Notes: generated by a model not told the origin, from the sequence alone. 64,000 nt of DNA from Schizochytrium sp. TIO01 (GCA_004764695.1 SMSO01000032.1:3454983-3518982), one strand, 5' to 3'. Shown: positions 41,613-54,901, counted from the stretch's first letter. A program made the numbers and translations.

Positions 41613-42793
41613 CTTCACTAACGTACTTGTTTGCTTACTAGCTTGCTTACTTGCTGATTTCTTTGTTTAGATTTCGAGATATTCTCCCAAAGGTTCGTGC
41701 GCAAACTCCTGGGCTTGCAGATGGCAATCGCAGTTTTAAGGATTTGCTTCTGCTTGTAGTCTGGTTTTCCTCGCGCTAGGTACCTGGGTAGTGCCTAGCT
41801 ACATATACCTAACACTAAAGAGGTCTATGTATATAGTACTACCAAAGGACCACGAGTGTGGAGCGTCGCATTGGTTACTATAATAAACACTACTGACCCC
41901 GTAGTGCCGGGAGTTCCTTGAAATTTGCACGTGGTGTGTAGTCATTTCTTTATAAGGGTCTGGTTCTAGAACCCTTGGGAGAAATGTAGCTGGGTGCGAG
42001 TCAGTTTATTCGGGTACATTTTGAAGTATCGCCTCGAGCTTGAAGTTGGAGGTGCACTGCTAGGCTTGAAACATGATTTGAGGGCAGATGGCAGGATGTC
42101 TTCCGGGAATGGTGCCATGTCTGGACAGGCTGGAGCAAACTCTTGAGGAAAGGGCGAATAGGTGGAAGTTGGCACTTCAAACGTTGTACAAGCAATTCCA
42201 GAGAAGGTCTTCGCGAAGAAATGCGGAGCATTTGATGGGCCATAAGGCAGAGCAAGTGACGTTTATTATAGAGTGGTGATATTGCAAGGTATCAGCAAGC
42301 AAAAGTACCATACACCTGTAAGGTACCTAGCATGGTAGCTATCTCTACAAAACGTGATAAAGAGCGAGTAGAACTTGCGGACTTCGAACAAGATCTTTGT
42401 AAAACACAAGTGACAAGACATAAGAAAAACATTGAGCGCGATGCAGTCCCCGGCTTTAAGTAATCCACTACAATGCAATCTGGTCCTAGACAGATGTTAG
42501 CAGTGATAATCGGTGAGACCACTCTACATCATTGCATCACATCGCAGCTTTGATCGCGCAGCAGTAGTAAAAATGAAATAGCAAAAACTTTGACAAAACA
42601 ACAGAAGATGAATTAACGGAATTTCTTTGGCTAAAAAGAAAGCTTGGGGTTGAGAAACACACGAGTGAATGTATGATTGTAAGGATGTTGAAAATTCAAC
42701 AAACAGGGGGGGTGACAATCATCGCCATGGCACTGGCCAGGGCTATGGAAGCACCTAATGAAGAATTACCGCAGAGTCCGCCTACTCACTAAA
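41613..42793. other. Intergenic region (SDS promoter / ZIP 3' side)
   Basis: The first 250 bp must hold the SDS promoter. It contains CTAGGTACC and TGCCTAGCTA near 41778-41805. No gene is visible; open frames here are short. Confidence 0.45.
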
Positions 42794-43750
42794 TTAAGCC
42801 CACATCGCGAGGACAGCCATGATGGTCATGCCAATAGCCAGACCGAGGAATGCGAGAGCCGGGTAAAGTGCAGGAGCACGGTGGAGGCCACGGCTGGCAA
42901 CAATCCAGGGGAGAAGGAGGCTGATCATACCGAGGTAGAGCAGAATGCCACCACAGATACTGTTGAGGATAGCGAGGAGAAGTGCAACCTGGGTAGACTC
43001 ACCATCGTAAGTGCTGTGAGTACCAATACCAATGGCAACACCAATGGGAGTGGTCAGGGAGTAAGCAGCAGCCATGCAGAGAATCTTGACCTTGGATTTG
43101 ATGTGGGAGTTAGCAATAACCTCAGCGAGCGCAAAGCCTTCGAAGAACTGATGGAACACGAGGGCAATGAGGAGAGGGCGCCAGTCGCTCTCAACCTGGA
43201 GACCGAGGTCAAAACCAATGAGGATACTGTGGATGAGAATGTTAGCCTCGAGGACCACGGCATCCATGATTGAGCGGCGAGCCTTGCTCTCAGTAGAGTC
43301 CGCAGATGAATCAGCGATGGAAGTCTTCTCAAGGTCTTTGATTTCCTCCTCGCCTCCGTGACCGTGGCCAGCCTGCACAAGGTCCTGAAGTTCCTCGACG
43401 GTGGCGGTGTTGCCGTGTCCTTGACGACGCTGCAACATATCACCAAGGGAGCTGATAAAGACACCAGCAAGAGCAAAGACCCATTGCCAGGACTCGTAGC
43501 CATCCCAGCCAGCATCTTCAAAGTACTCGGGGGCCTCGTTAAGAAGGTGGATAGTGGCAGTGGTCACGACAATACCACAACCCAGGCCCTTGAGGAGAAC
43601 GATCAGGGCAACAATGGGCTTCAAGCCACAGCATCCAAGCTTGTGGGCTGAGTGAAGGGCAGCAGAGAGAGCAAATCCCATTGCAGAGGCCACCATAATG
43701 ATGAAAAGGCCTGCAATTTGCAGGGGTTGGTTGTACTCATCGTCGCTCAT
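42794..43750 (-). CDS. ZIP-family (Zrt/Irt-like) metal transporter
   Basis: The 318-residue product has eight predicted membrane helices: three in residues 10-105, five from 160 onward. The loop between helices 3 and 4 (105-158) is hydrophilic with a short His motif (GHGHGG, H129/H131), as in ZIP proteins. Helix 4 has E168 and H174 (LEANILIHSILIGFDLG), and helix 5 has H200 and E204 (HQFFEGFALAE), the paired metal-site residues of the family. The fungal/plant Zrt/Irt subgroup (ZIPI) fits best. It would import Zn2+ or Fe2+ into the cytosol across the plasma membrane or an organelle membrane; the metal cannot be decided from sequence. Codon use is strongly biased, suggesting high expression. The start is the only ATG near the first helix. 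Confidence 0.93.
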   Translation of the reverse strand: MSDDEYNQPLQIAGLFIIMVASAMGFALSAALHSAHKLGCCGLKPIVALIVLLKGLGCGIVVTTATIHLLNEAPEYFEDAGWDGYESWQWVFALAGVFISSLGDMLQRRQGHGNTATVEELQDLVQAGHGHGGEEEIKDLEKTSIADSSADSTESKARRSIMDAVVLEANILIHSILIGFDLGLQVESDWRPLLIALVFHQFFEGFALAEVIANSHIKSKVKILCMAAAYSLTTPIGVAIGIGTHSTYDGESTQVALLLAILNSICGGILLYLGMISLLLPWIVASRGLHRAPALYPALAFLGLAIGMTIMAVLAMWA

Positions 43751-44249
43751 CTTGCTGGTTTGTAAAGAAGTGCTTCGAACTCCTGTATGGGATACTCCTT
43801 CGTTTCTGTGTTTTGTTTCGGGTTTGCTTGCAAGTTCCTTGCGGCTGACTTGTTTGCTTTGGCTTGCTTGGCTTGCGTGCTCAAGTCTCGCTGTCGAGGA
43901 GTTTCGGGTTTGCTGTCTGTGCGACTTGCCGTTCGGGTTGTGGCTCGCGGGGTCTTTGCTCTCGGCACTAGTATTGTAGTATCAGTATTCCACTTTCTCC
44001 TTCACCAGTGGGTGACTACTTCATATTTACCATTGTATAGAATATGTTAGCATGGATTCATGATAATAATACCTTGGTACGACTAGGAAAAGCGATGGTA
44101 AGAATATTTTTTAATATCTCACTTCCATCTCGCTCTGCTTCTTGGGCGCCGTAGACCATTTATGCTTCGCTTCGTGAAAGGGCCAAAGCTAGGGCCGCCA
44201 AACCAGGTCGTAGAGGCCGGCAGCCAGTATTTCTATGCACACTCAAGCT

Positions 44250-44267
44250 AGCTAGCTATAGCTAGCT
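44250..44267. repeat. 18-bp AGCT-rich palindrome
   Basis: AGCTAGCTATAGCTAGCT is a perfect palindrome about 500 bp before the ZIP start. Confidence 0.6.
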
Positions 44268-44314
44268 GCCTCGGCCTCAGTTTCAAGGTCCCTCCTCCAT
44301 CTCAAACAGATTAT

Positions 44315-44352
44315 CAAACCAACCAACCAAACCAACCAACCAACAAACAACA
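44315..44352. repeat. (AACC)n microsatellite
   Basis: AACC/AAAC units, about nine in all. Confidence 0.75.
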
Positions 44353-45970
44353 ATTCTGTCGCTCTTTTCACGATGTTTTTCATATTTTCATTTTTCTAGC
44401 TAAGAGAAAGGCAGACAGTCTGCCAAAACATGGAGGAACTTGAATGTGCGGAGCAAAATTAAAAAAGGGGAAGTTTTCTTTTAATCAATTGCATGTCAAA
44501 ACATTTGTAAGAACTGGGCCACTGAATTTCTACCTATTCGTGAAGAATGCATAGCTGACAACGAAATCCAGGGCACAGTTTGCGATCGCCTTTCGCAGCG
44601 CCAAGACCCGCGCACACCCTCTTCTTCAGCATCGCAAAGCTGCCAGGGCTCGTGCAGCCATCTTGAGGCAGCATATTGCTGGCGCTCAGGTCCCCGTAAT
44701 TATTGCCTGAGATTCCACCTTTCGGCACAGCCATAACTTTTGAAGTGCGAACCCTAGCAGACTATTAGCATCTCGCACTAGTGGAAGGTCACCCTACATC
44801 TTTTATCTTTTTCTTTTGTCTAAGTTTGTTTTATCCTGAATATCTTTAAAACAAAATTTAATTTTGTTAATTCCATAAATTAACTGTTAGTGAAGCAGGA
44901 ATTGGATCAAATGAATCGGGATTCCATCGATCGCTCTACTGCGAATGGTTTCTTCATGATGGAACTTCAAGAGACACCTAATACATGCGCCAGCCCTACG
45001 CTACTTATGGCGCTTCCGTGTAGATCGAGATCGGGCTAGAAGGTTGCTTTGACTGATCTAGATTGGACTAGTTCCGCTTTCTGCTTTAGCCGCTCAAAAA
45101 AGAGTACAAGCAAACAACTAGAAGCTTTATTTGGAGCGACTTCTCTCTTTCAACATCATTTTCTTTTCACAGATGATTTTTGCAAAGGGCCTCGCGCAAG
45201 CCGATAGGTGGCTAGCTCGCCAAGACGACAGTGAAGTCCCACCCAAATCAAGCCATGAGTGTCTATCCGCATGAGGCCCGACCGGGGCCTGGCCTCCGAT
45301 ATCTTTCTTTCATGCCTGTGATGCGAAGCCACGCCTGGGTTTTGACTCATCAAGAGTCCTCAATTCCGGAGCCACTTAGGCCTCACTCTTTTTAATTTTT
45401 AATTTTTTAACGCTCATTTTAAAAACCACTTGCCGATGATGGTCACGCTAGCATCTACTATCAGATGCCTACCTATCATGGTTCCTTCTATCTTTCAGAT
45501 ACTACAGGTCCAGGCAGGCGGAGTTCAGCGTCGCCCTTGCATCTGACGATTCCGCAAATAAGGTTCCACTTCAAAGGCATTGTAGCAAATAAGCCGAAGA
45601 CAGCGTTCGTTGAGAACGGTTATCGTTATTTGCGTTTATTTGCGTGAGAGGTTTCCGCTCGCTTAGTTGAGAGTTGAGGCAGTTACGGACGTGTTCTGGT
45701 GGTCGTGGCAGAGGTTCTGCTTTTGGAGACGAGGCGGATCTTCAATCGCGTGTCACCGGGTCTGTGATACTCCGCTGAATGAGTACCTGGCCTGGTGCTG
45801 GGTCTTCGAAGGGTGTTGAGGGCCCGTCTCTTGAAGTTCGCAACAAAGTCTGTGGCAAGAAACTTGGAATATATGTTGCCGCAAGTGGGATGGCACCTGG
45901 CATTGCATCAAGCAAATGCTGTAAACATCATATAAACTCTGTAGGAATGAATGCCTGTGGAGCAGATTTC

Positions 45971-46006
45971 CACTCACTCACTCACTCACTCACTCACTCA
46001 CTCACT
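45971..46006. repeat. (ACTC)n microsatellite
   Basis: Nine clean tetranucleotide units. Confidence 0.85.
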
Positions 46007-49000
46007 CGCCAATTCATTCATGTTGAGAAGCCCAGTGTCACATTAGTCTCAATCTAGATTTCGTAGAGGGTGTTTGTTTCTAGCATCGATCCCATATCTT
46101 GGGCTGGTGTTTCATAAGTGTTTCGTAGCTCAGAGTGATTCCGACTGCTTTTGAAGTCGTCTGTGATTTCATGGGATGTCTCAAATCAAACCTCGAAACC
46201 ATGATGACCGAAGGAGCCCAAACATTCATACGGTGGACTCTTTTCGTAGCAGAGCGGTAGCTAGAACAGATATTTCAATCTAACTAGCTGGCTGGCTTGA
46301 TGGCACGCATTTCGCACACCGCAGCAACGAAAGATTCGCAACCACTCGTCTAGAATCCAATCGCGCCGACGTGTGTGTGCTTAAGACCTGGCTTGCGCTT
46401 GGTTTGGTTGTCATGACGATCATTCATCTTGCTGCGCTCAATCTTGGTTGAACTTACTTACTCATATTTTTAATTTATTTTTAAAAAAAGTTAAAAAATT
46501 GAAGACAACATTTTTACGAAAGAGAAAGAGAAACATACTTACAAAAAAAATTGATTTATCTTTTCAACTTTACATTGATACTCCAATTGAGTGGAAAGAG
46601 GGAAAGAGGAAAGACGAGGTGCTAGCCTAACTAGCAGTCCCATAGGAAGAATCCTCGTGGCCATGGCGCAGAACTTCAAAGTGTTCGAATAAAATTACGC
46701 ACTAGACAATGATCAAGTGACTGAAGAAAACACCAGCAGCAACATAAGCAGCGAGATTCTTCGCCAGCTTGTGTTTCTCATTACATTCACGACGATGGAT
46801 GGTAGCTAAGTTGGAAAGGGTTGTGACTTGCAAGCACTCCATGACGACTCATTGAGGATTACTTCTGTGCAAAAGTCAGTCAGAATCTCGTGGTATTGAC
46901 ATGAAGTGCTTAGACGCCAATAGATCAATTCACCTCAAATTGGTTGGAGTTCTATGTAGGCGCCGTTTCAGCTCCCAGCTGCAGCGTGTTTGTGTGACCA
47001 CATTCGCTGTTTCCGCAGTTCCCGTGCGATGATTTCTTTGGGTCGTCGGTCACTGACTAGAGAAAGCCCAAGCGACGCCAGCAAACGCAGAAGTTTCAAG
47101 CTAGAGTTTGTCCTTGGGGCACTTTGCGACCTGGCGAATCGCCAGCTTCCGCCCTAACTCGTTTTCAAAGTGGTGGCCATAACTTCGTCCACGTCGCATA
47201 CTTCCCCGCTGCGAAAAGAACCAGAGACGATCTCGAGGACCATCGGCAAAGTCAACAACGCACAAGAGATGGGCCTTGCTGATCAGCTGTTTCGCCGCTC
47301 ACTCACTCGGTATACGAAGCCGCCTCCGCTTCTTCAATCTGGATTTCCTCAAACACATTGCGAGGGCAAGGCCATCCAAGGTGAGAAAGTGCTTTTCACG
47401 GCGCGTAATATTGCCTCTTCTGCTACGCCCCTAAACTTCCCAGCCATCACGAAAGACCGCAAAGTGTGTGGATTGAAGTTCCAAGTTCAGCTATCTTTTA
47501 AAATGCTGGCACCTGGAGATTCTAAGAGTCTGGATAAGCCAGTTACATGCATATAATTTACTGCTGAACACACACTTAGAGGCCCCGCAGTGGTCCAAAG
47601 AGAAACTGTCCCTCAGTGAACTTTTGCAGCAGTTGTGGGAACAGAGGAAACACATGGAGGGGACTAATGGTATGCGTCGAGGAGCTCGTTGCGAAGTAAT
47701 TGGCGGCGATGTGTCATGGGTTTTGAGGTTGTTGAGGCTCAAATGGAGGTGCAGCAGTGGGGGCGAAGTATAAGAGAACTAAGTCAAATCTTAGAAGAAC
47801 TACACTGCAAAGAAGAAACTTAGCGCGTCGGATCTGAACTTGTAGGATGTAGGAGCGCAATATCTATCTGCTCTTCCCCACCCTTCAAACCAGCAGCATG
47901 ATTTCTTTTTGAATTAAAAGTCTATCTAATTATAGCTTTGCGAAGGCGTTGCAGTGCTGGCTGCCCATGCTGCTTGCCAAACAGTCGACCATTGAGGCAG
48001 GACTTTTAATTTAATTTAATTAAAAAAAACTTTCCACATTTCCTTCGAGGGGGTAGTCCTCTTCCCGTCTCATCTTTACAAAATACACAAAGAACCACGG
48101 TCAGGCCGAGGGAGATCTCGAAGTTTAAAAGTATTTCCGCGGCTTGGAATTTTTGATTGAGTACTGAGAATTCTCCTTTCCCTTTTTCTTTTAAAGAAAA
48201 ACAAACGATTGGTGGAGTGAGAGCGTGCTCGGCAACTACAAAGTAGCACTTTGCTGTCTGAACTAAGCATAGATTCTAGTCAAGATATAGTCCTCGCTTT
48301 ATGGGCTAGGAGCCTAAGCGTTGAAACACTAAGATCATCGAACCTCTGAGTGTAAGCAAGCTTATAGTTTATTGCGTAATAAACATTCCTTTTCTTTTCT
48401 TTTCATGTTCTAGGGACAACTTAAATTGTTTGGAATTGACTTCGGAGTAGCCTAAATGAAGGCAGACTTGAACACTTCACTTCAGCAATAATTGTCCAGG
48501 TGTTTGATTTAAAAGTTTTATTATACTAAAAGAGTTTTACGTGGAAGAATGTCAGGCTCGAAGTTTGAGAGACGGAAACCAGCAATCAGCCTGTCGCCTT
48601 GCAAACCGAGCTGAGCATTCGTGAGCTTGTGTTCGGAGTAGGTTTCATGTCAGATTTAGCTGAATTCGTTCGCAAGACCAAAGCCTGAATACATGTTCGT
48701 AACAAGGAATTGACAAAAGTAGTCTTCAAACCTTCTTTTCATTTCTAAACCTTTTCTCTGTTTATAATTTTTTACTTTTCATCTTAGTAAAGCATTATAT
48801 TCTGCATTAGATTATACATACGATGTTCTACATACTTCACTTAGGAAGGCGGCTTTTGTAAGATTTTAAATTATTAGTCTAAGTGCAAAGCCTTGTCATG
48901 CTTAAGTCGCAAACGCAAACGTTATTATCACCAGAGTAGCACGTATGCGTACGTTCCTTCGAAATAACTAATTCCTTTACCACCATAATCTCTTCATTTA

Positions 49001-49470
49001 AAAAACCAAGATTTACAGTCTCGCACAGTTGATATGCTGAAATACATCAACTTGTCTTACTCGCAACTAAGATCTACCTACGACTATTTTTCGTGCCCGT
49101 ATTTTTAAAAATTAAAACATTTACATTCAGATTTTAAGTGAAAAACAATTGACGACAAATGTATTTTCTATTCTATTTGAATTTCCGCAAATTTGCACAG
49201 TAGATACTACGTTGGTACCTTCAATGTTTTAACCCAAATTGTAACTTTAATATTGGCATAAACGGTATAAAGTATATTTATCACCAACCAAAAGACCTTG
49301 TCATCCTTCTGTCGGAGCATGTGTTGTACGTTCGAGGCTGCAAGCCGTAGGAGGCAAATTACTTCCCTGGGAAAGTTTGTTTAAATATAATTCCGAAGGC
49401 TACATTTCATCCAGCAATATTCTCATAGAATAATGTAGTTTAGATTTCAGTGTGTCAATATTAAAAAATA

Positions 49471-49508
49471 AAGAAGAAGAAGAATAGAAGAAGAAGAAGA
49501 AGAAGAAG
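49471..49508. repeat. (AAG)n microsatellite
   Basis: AAG/GAA triplets with one interruption (AAT). Confidence 0.85.
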
Positions 49509-50341
49509 TGGATTGTTAAAAGTGAATAGACCCGTAGAAGCTCGTTTCTCTAAGACAGCCTTACAAGTGCACGTACCAGAAATAACTTTTACGGCATTTG
49601 CAATTTAACTTTTTACTATTTTGATTTTTAAACAAATTAACCAAAGAACTGAAGGCGTGGAAGTTAAGACAACGTTTGTAAGTTTAAGAAGCATTGAAAG
49701 CTACTCATTGGAGAATTTTATTTATAGAACGTAGTTTTTCAACTACCTGAGCTCAAAGTCAGACCATGCACGTGTGGCTGAGTCTTAAAAAATGGCTGGC
49801 TCAGAACGCTTTCAAAACTTGTATTCTATGAGTGTGCCTTCTAAAAGCCTCGAATTATGATTTGTAAGCCTAACTTGGCGTTTGGACACCTCATTAGAAG
49901 TCGGCCTTTACTGAGCAGAGAGTTTTGTACAACTAGCACAAGCGAACGCCTATTTATTTATTCCAGTTAGCAATTTTCCTCAATATAATTAATATATATT
50001 TGACTTGAAGGGTGGCGAGTCAAGTTTCAACGAAATCATTAAAATTCGATGCACACAAACTCCTCATCGGCTAAGCGTGTTCAACGAGTCGCCATCCAGC
50101 CACTGGAGACACTCACGGATTTGTGTCTAGGACCCTCAAAGTCTTACTTCTATCCTAAAGAGTATGATTCTTCTGCACTTGCTCTTCTAGTTCTGTCCGG
50201 GATGTCATCCCTTCCTTTTCGGATGTTGATGGGAATCAATCATTATCAAATATTCAAAGAAGAAAAGCGTAGTAGATAATCATGAGCCTGCGCTCGGCGG
50301 CTATCCTGGTTTTCATGGGAGCTTGAAAAAATAAAAATGAA

Positions 50342-50772
50342 AGAATCGTCATTCTTGGCTTGCCTTCAAACGAAAAGTCTCACCTAATTCGATTATCCTT
50401 ACTACCAGTGATAGCAAACAAATTGTATGGGCTCTTGTAATGATAACTAATCCATTCCATATTTTGGAACCAGGAAAGCTTCAAATTCGTTCTATACTAA
50501 AAGTGAAAACTGTTGTCTTACAGTATGGATTCACTTCCGATTCGTTCTAGCACGAGGTTATATTGACTTGTTTACGTATCGGATATAGAAAAAGTGAGGT
50601 ATCTAGACACACTAGAATACTTGACGAGCCCAATCCTTTCTCACACCACACAATTAGCCATAGATTCAAGTTGGGTGGCCATGGTTTTTCTAAGGTATCG
50701 AACTCAATTCATCTTTCAGAAGTATGTCAGGTAACGCCATTACAGCTTTTGGCACGAGCGAAGTCAGCGTAG
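50342..50772 (+). pseudogene. Possible decayed coding segment A
   Basis: After a TGA the plus frame is open for about 140 codons except for one TAG near 50548. The text (SWLAFKRKVSPNSIIL ... ITNPFHILEPGKLQIRS ... ILDEPNPFSHHTISHRFK) has protein-like composition. No family recognised. Confidence 0.2.
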
Positions 50773-51223
50773 AGAGAATATGAAGCTGAATAAAAGAACC
50801 TATAGAATTTCGGCAGGCTTCATGGGATATTTGACTGGTTTGGCTTCAGAGGGACTGGAATTACAGCCTGTTAAATTGGACCAATAAGGATGATTGTTTT
50901 TTCACTCCAATAGCTGAACAACAAATCCCAGCTTTCGGAACATAGTCCTAGTTTAATCAAAGCACTATTCCAACCACGCAGTAGGTGGCAGTTGCACATG
51001 TGACAAGGTATTCCCATCCATTCAAATGATCTCAAACTTCGAATCCAATACAGATCAATCGGGGTGTCGGCATTGTTTGCAGGAATATTGAGCGCACACT
51101 CAAACTCGTAAAACCTACCAACATACTCTTATGGTTAGCGCACACCAGCATATCAACTTCATGTGACTCATCAACCAAATCAGCTTCCATTATCCAAATT
51201 TTAATCAAACACTAGGTCGAGAT

Positions 51224-51736
51224 GTGGTACTTAGTATCTCAATGTCCCAAGGGCTTCTTGTAAGCACCATCGACGATTTTATTGTAAAGATTGAGCAAAG
51301 ATCGAAAGTTGTCGTGAATGTTGCACGTGCAGTGAAGCAAATTGTTCATTGCTCTATCAAAGAATTCGCAGCTTTGCAGTTGTTTACGGCAACCAGCCTT
51401 TATGAGATGTTGAAATCAAACTTGCAAATCGTTTACACACTACCGCCCAAGGCGTGTAATCAAATATAAAAACTAGTGAGCATATTGAATAAGCGGCTGT
51501 CGAAATCATATCCGAAGAAACCAAAGTTTATCTATACTTACCATGCTTGTAGAATCTAACTCGTTTTGGATGGTAGAAATGAATTAGAATGTCACAAGTA
51601 CCGGCTCGATGAAGTTGGCATTGCTAAGTACCCAAAGTTTAAATTTACGTTACTACACAGCGGGCATCGTACTGTCCGTGCTCCAATGCAAGAGTACAAC
51701 AGGAAGTACCTTCACAAAAGAATCTTCAGACACTGA
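51224..51736 (+). pseudogene. Possible decayed coding segment B
   Basis: Two open stretches lie in the same frame, 51224-51469 (81 codons) and 51560-51736 (58 codons), separated by stops. The second (DGRNELECHKYRLDEVGIAK ... QEYNRKYLHKRIF) reads like a protein C-terminus. Segments A and B may derive from one dead element or gene. No family recognised. Confidence 0.2.
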
Positions 51737-52858
51737 CTACAACCTATCAGGGTTTGAGTGGAAGTTCTGGATCAGATTCTGAAGACAATTTAGTACCAAA
51801 TTCATGGGGCAGCACGTGCAATGGTCTTAGTTCATAGAATGGGAATTTATAGGGATTAATTGGTGGGTTCTTTCGACTTGGGCTCGTGAGTGCTAGACTA
51901 AGCACAATCACCAAGTTAAACACGAGAATCATACAATTTGTGTAGTATTCTCTCAAATTAATATTGTAAGGCATTAGAAACCAACGCTCAGATGGTGATT
52001 CTTACTATGCAGGAATGGTTGCACAAGATATTAAAGAATTCCTCGCAAAACCCAAATGTTTTTGTAGGATGAATTTTTGTTTAAATAATTTTTGTTGAAG
52101 ATGATGCTGTCTTGAGGTATATCAGACTCAAAGACCGAGCTCTTTGTTGTACGATACCATATGAATATATTTCTACATCTCTACATCTCAACTCGAACTA
52201 GATATTAAATCTGTGTAAAGCTATACTCATGTGCCATGCCCAACCTTAGTCTTTATAAACTTTTGTTCTATGCTTGAGTCTATCTAACCCAAAGTTGATT
52301 GCAAACAAATGTCATCCATCGCTCCCAACAGCGTACAGTAGTCTGCTGCTTCTGTTACACTTTCTTGCCACAGGACTTTATGAAGGTGTTCCCTATTTTT
52401 GAAATCCTTTTAGGAAAAGGTTTGATGCCTCCTCGATGGACTCTTGCTTTGGAGTAAAGTTATACGTTGTACACCGTTACGTCTTCAGTTAACCCTTCAC
52501 TCGCGATTTCCACCCGCACATGCAGCTTCAGCACAGCACTTGGCATTCCGCGCTGGGCATTCGAAATACTACCTACCTGAAAATACGGTAGCTTTGAGCT
52601 TTTCTTCAAACACTTGCTAGTACTTGGGCAACTTGAAGTCAATGCATGCCATTGAAGAACATGATTTCAGCATATCTACTTCATCAAATTCCTCACAGTT
52701 TGTATCATGTGAGCATTGAAAAACGAACTTTGGTGCACACATGCTGCATCCTGGACTTCATTTGGCATTTAATTGATTAGTCTATCCTATTACTAAGTAT
52801 CTCAGAAATAAGTTAGTACCACATTAGGTATCCTCGTGTAGCTTCCATCAGCACAAAT

Positions 52859-52883
52859 ATAAACCTATTATTGATAGGTTTAT
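52859..52883. repeat. 10-bp stem hairpin
   Basis: ATAAACCTAT and ATAGGTTTAT are separated by a 5-nt loop. No adjacent gene or T-run suggests a terminator. Confidence 0.55.
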
Positions 52884-54527
52884 TCCCAACTTTCGAAACT
52901 ATATTGCCATTCCACAAGCCCACCTCTCCAGGCAATCTTAATGATTTTGAACTACACTCGGCGAAGACATTGCCAAGATCATCCTTAGCAACTTCGCCTT
53001 CTTTCAGCTTAGCATGCTCTTAGCAGCCCCCTCCGAAGATTTCTTTGTCTTTGATCTTACCTACCTACTATATACTAGCTAGGTAAAGGCTATATACTGC
53101 CCTACTTAACATACATTAGCTTAATAAGACAATTAGCTACCCTTATACCTAGTAGGGTAATGCTAGTGGTTGCCTAACCCCACAGTCAGCGCATGAGGGC
53201 ACAAAGAACTTTCAATATAATACGGCCCTCCGCAGGTGTTCTCTTCCACTCAAGACTTCAGTTTTTCCCTTCCCTGCTAAATCTATTTCTCTTCCCTGTC
53301 AGAACAGCCCTTCGAAAAGAACGTTCCCGCTGGTTTCCACTAAGGGTCTTAGTAACAGTGGTACCGCTGTCCTAAATCCCCCGCACAGCATTGTGTTCCC
53401 CTGGTTCCCTCCACTGGTCGTATCCTGCGCCTTTCTTTGAGGCCGTCTTTTATTGCGCACCCCCGTCCTAAAGTCCCTCACAGCTCAGTACAAAGTCGTA
53501 GGCACTCTTTTCAGACAGGAGATGCTGCGCGTGGCACTAGTTATCGTTATGTAGTCCTATTGTATAAAAAGGGGCGCTGCTGACTGTCCTAAATTCCCTC
53601 CAGCGTTTTTTGTCGCCTAGTACCCTCTTAGTCCTCTCTACCGAGCGAACCTAACCATCTTACCCTCCTACCCTCTCTCTTATTCTAAACCATAAGCCTG
53701 TCTGCCTGTGTAAAAAACAGGGTGTATTTTAGTGCGTATTTTAATATCGTGGTATTTTAACGAGCCGGCCAGGTATGGTGGTGTCCGGTAGTAGATGAAA
53801 ATGTAATATCTGGTAGGCAAACCGTGCATTAATATGGAGATACTGGTACTGAAGAGGTGGTGCTGGCAGTAGACGAATCGAGCATTCAGATCAGGCTTGG
53901 GAGTAGTGCGTAGGTGGCCCTGGGAGGGGTGAGCGCTAGGCCCGCGTAGCTTAGTGCTAGGCGTCTGCTAGTCTGTCTGTGGCTGGGCGCGAGGAGGAAT
54001 GCGAGGCCAAACGAGGTTGGTGCGACGCGACGGTGCTGGCACGGCGGAGCGGCCAGCGTCGTGCATGGTCTGCGGGTCCGCGCGGTGACGCCCCTTCGCC
54101 GCCGTATTTCCCCCGTGAGTGCCTGTGCGCGGTTTTGGCGCCTCGCGGTCTGTGCATCCGTCCATTGATTCATTCACGCGTCCATTCTCTCGTCCATTGA
54201 CGCCTGCATTTTCAAACTGCATTAGACGCCGAGGCAGCGGACTACTTTCCTGCGAACTAGCCGCCACCCAACCGGGTCAGCCCCGGCTGCGGCAGAGGAC
54301 GTCGACCAGGGGCGACTGCCGCAGGCCTTCGCCTCCGCCCGGCTAGCCTGAGCAGCGAGGCAAGAAGGGAAGGAGCGAAGCGGAGAAAGAGAGATCCTTT
54401 TCCCTGCTTTCTCTCCTATTAATTCCCTCTTCTTTCAATTCTCTGTATCTATCTATCTTTCTTTTCTCTGTCTTTCTCTTTAGAGGTAAGAGGTAAGAGG
54501 AAAGACTGTCTTTCTCATTTTGTCAAA

Positions 54528-54528
<1 letters not shown>

Positions 54529-54560
<32 letters not shown>
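54529..54560. repeat. (ATCT)n microsatellite
   Basis: Eight units, with a shorter related run at about 54446-54459. It lies 340 bp upstream of the large chromatin gene start. Confidence 0.85.
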
Positions 54561-54562
<2 letters not shown>

Positions 54563-54901
54563 CGTCTGCCCGTAGATTGCTCGGCGCGAAAGGCAAATAG
54601 ATTGCCAAGCAAGCAAGACCAAAGGCTTGCTGGTTCTGGAGACGATTGATAGTCTGACACAGAGTGGAGTTGATAGAAAAAGTTGGATTTGTACTCAGAG
54701 GTGGAGGTCTGTCTATCTTCAGGTTTAGAGCGCGCTTAAAACGCAACAGAACTCCCAGCAGGTTGACAGGGGTTTATTCTTTGAGTGTCTGTGACGTAAC
54801 TTTGCTGCGTTGACACTTCGAGGGAATTTGTCTCACTGTGAGTTCAAGAAGGGACACGATTGTGGAATCTGGATTTAGTAGTAAAGGATACCGTTTTGGG
54901 A

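Larger units (their letters stand above)
43751..54901. other. Gene-poor region, 11.1 kb
   Basis: No intact gene is visible. The left 250 bp hold the ZIP promoter. Microsatellites and degraded frames are listed separately. The right ~1.4 kb (53200-54350) is pyrimidine-rich and then GC-rich and leads into the promoter of the large chromatin gene. Hidden spliced genes or noncoding RNAs cannot be excluded. Confidence 0.45.

Noticed and set aside
42758-43273. 171-codon plus-strand frame overlapping the ZIP transporter gene
   Set aside because: It is antisense to the conserved ZIP coding sequence and owes its openness to that gene's codon bias.
46119-46199. tRNA-like sequence (TAGCTCAGAGTG A-box-like, GTTTCG/CGAAAC ends)
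   Set aside because: The T arm does not pair, the anticodon loop would have eight bases and the B box is poor; at most a tRNA-derived relic.
47170-47556. 128-codon plus frame
   Set aside because: It starts at GTG, no domain is recognisable and the surrounding sequence shows no gene signals.
53200-53700. Pyrimidine-rich block with recurring CCCTC strings considered as a repeat family shared with 22440-23000
   Set aside because: Shared strings are short and explained by composition; no alignable repeat unit was seen by eye.
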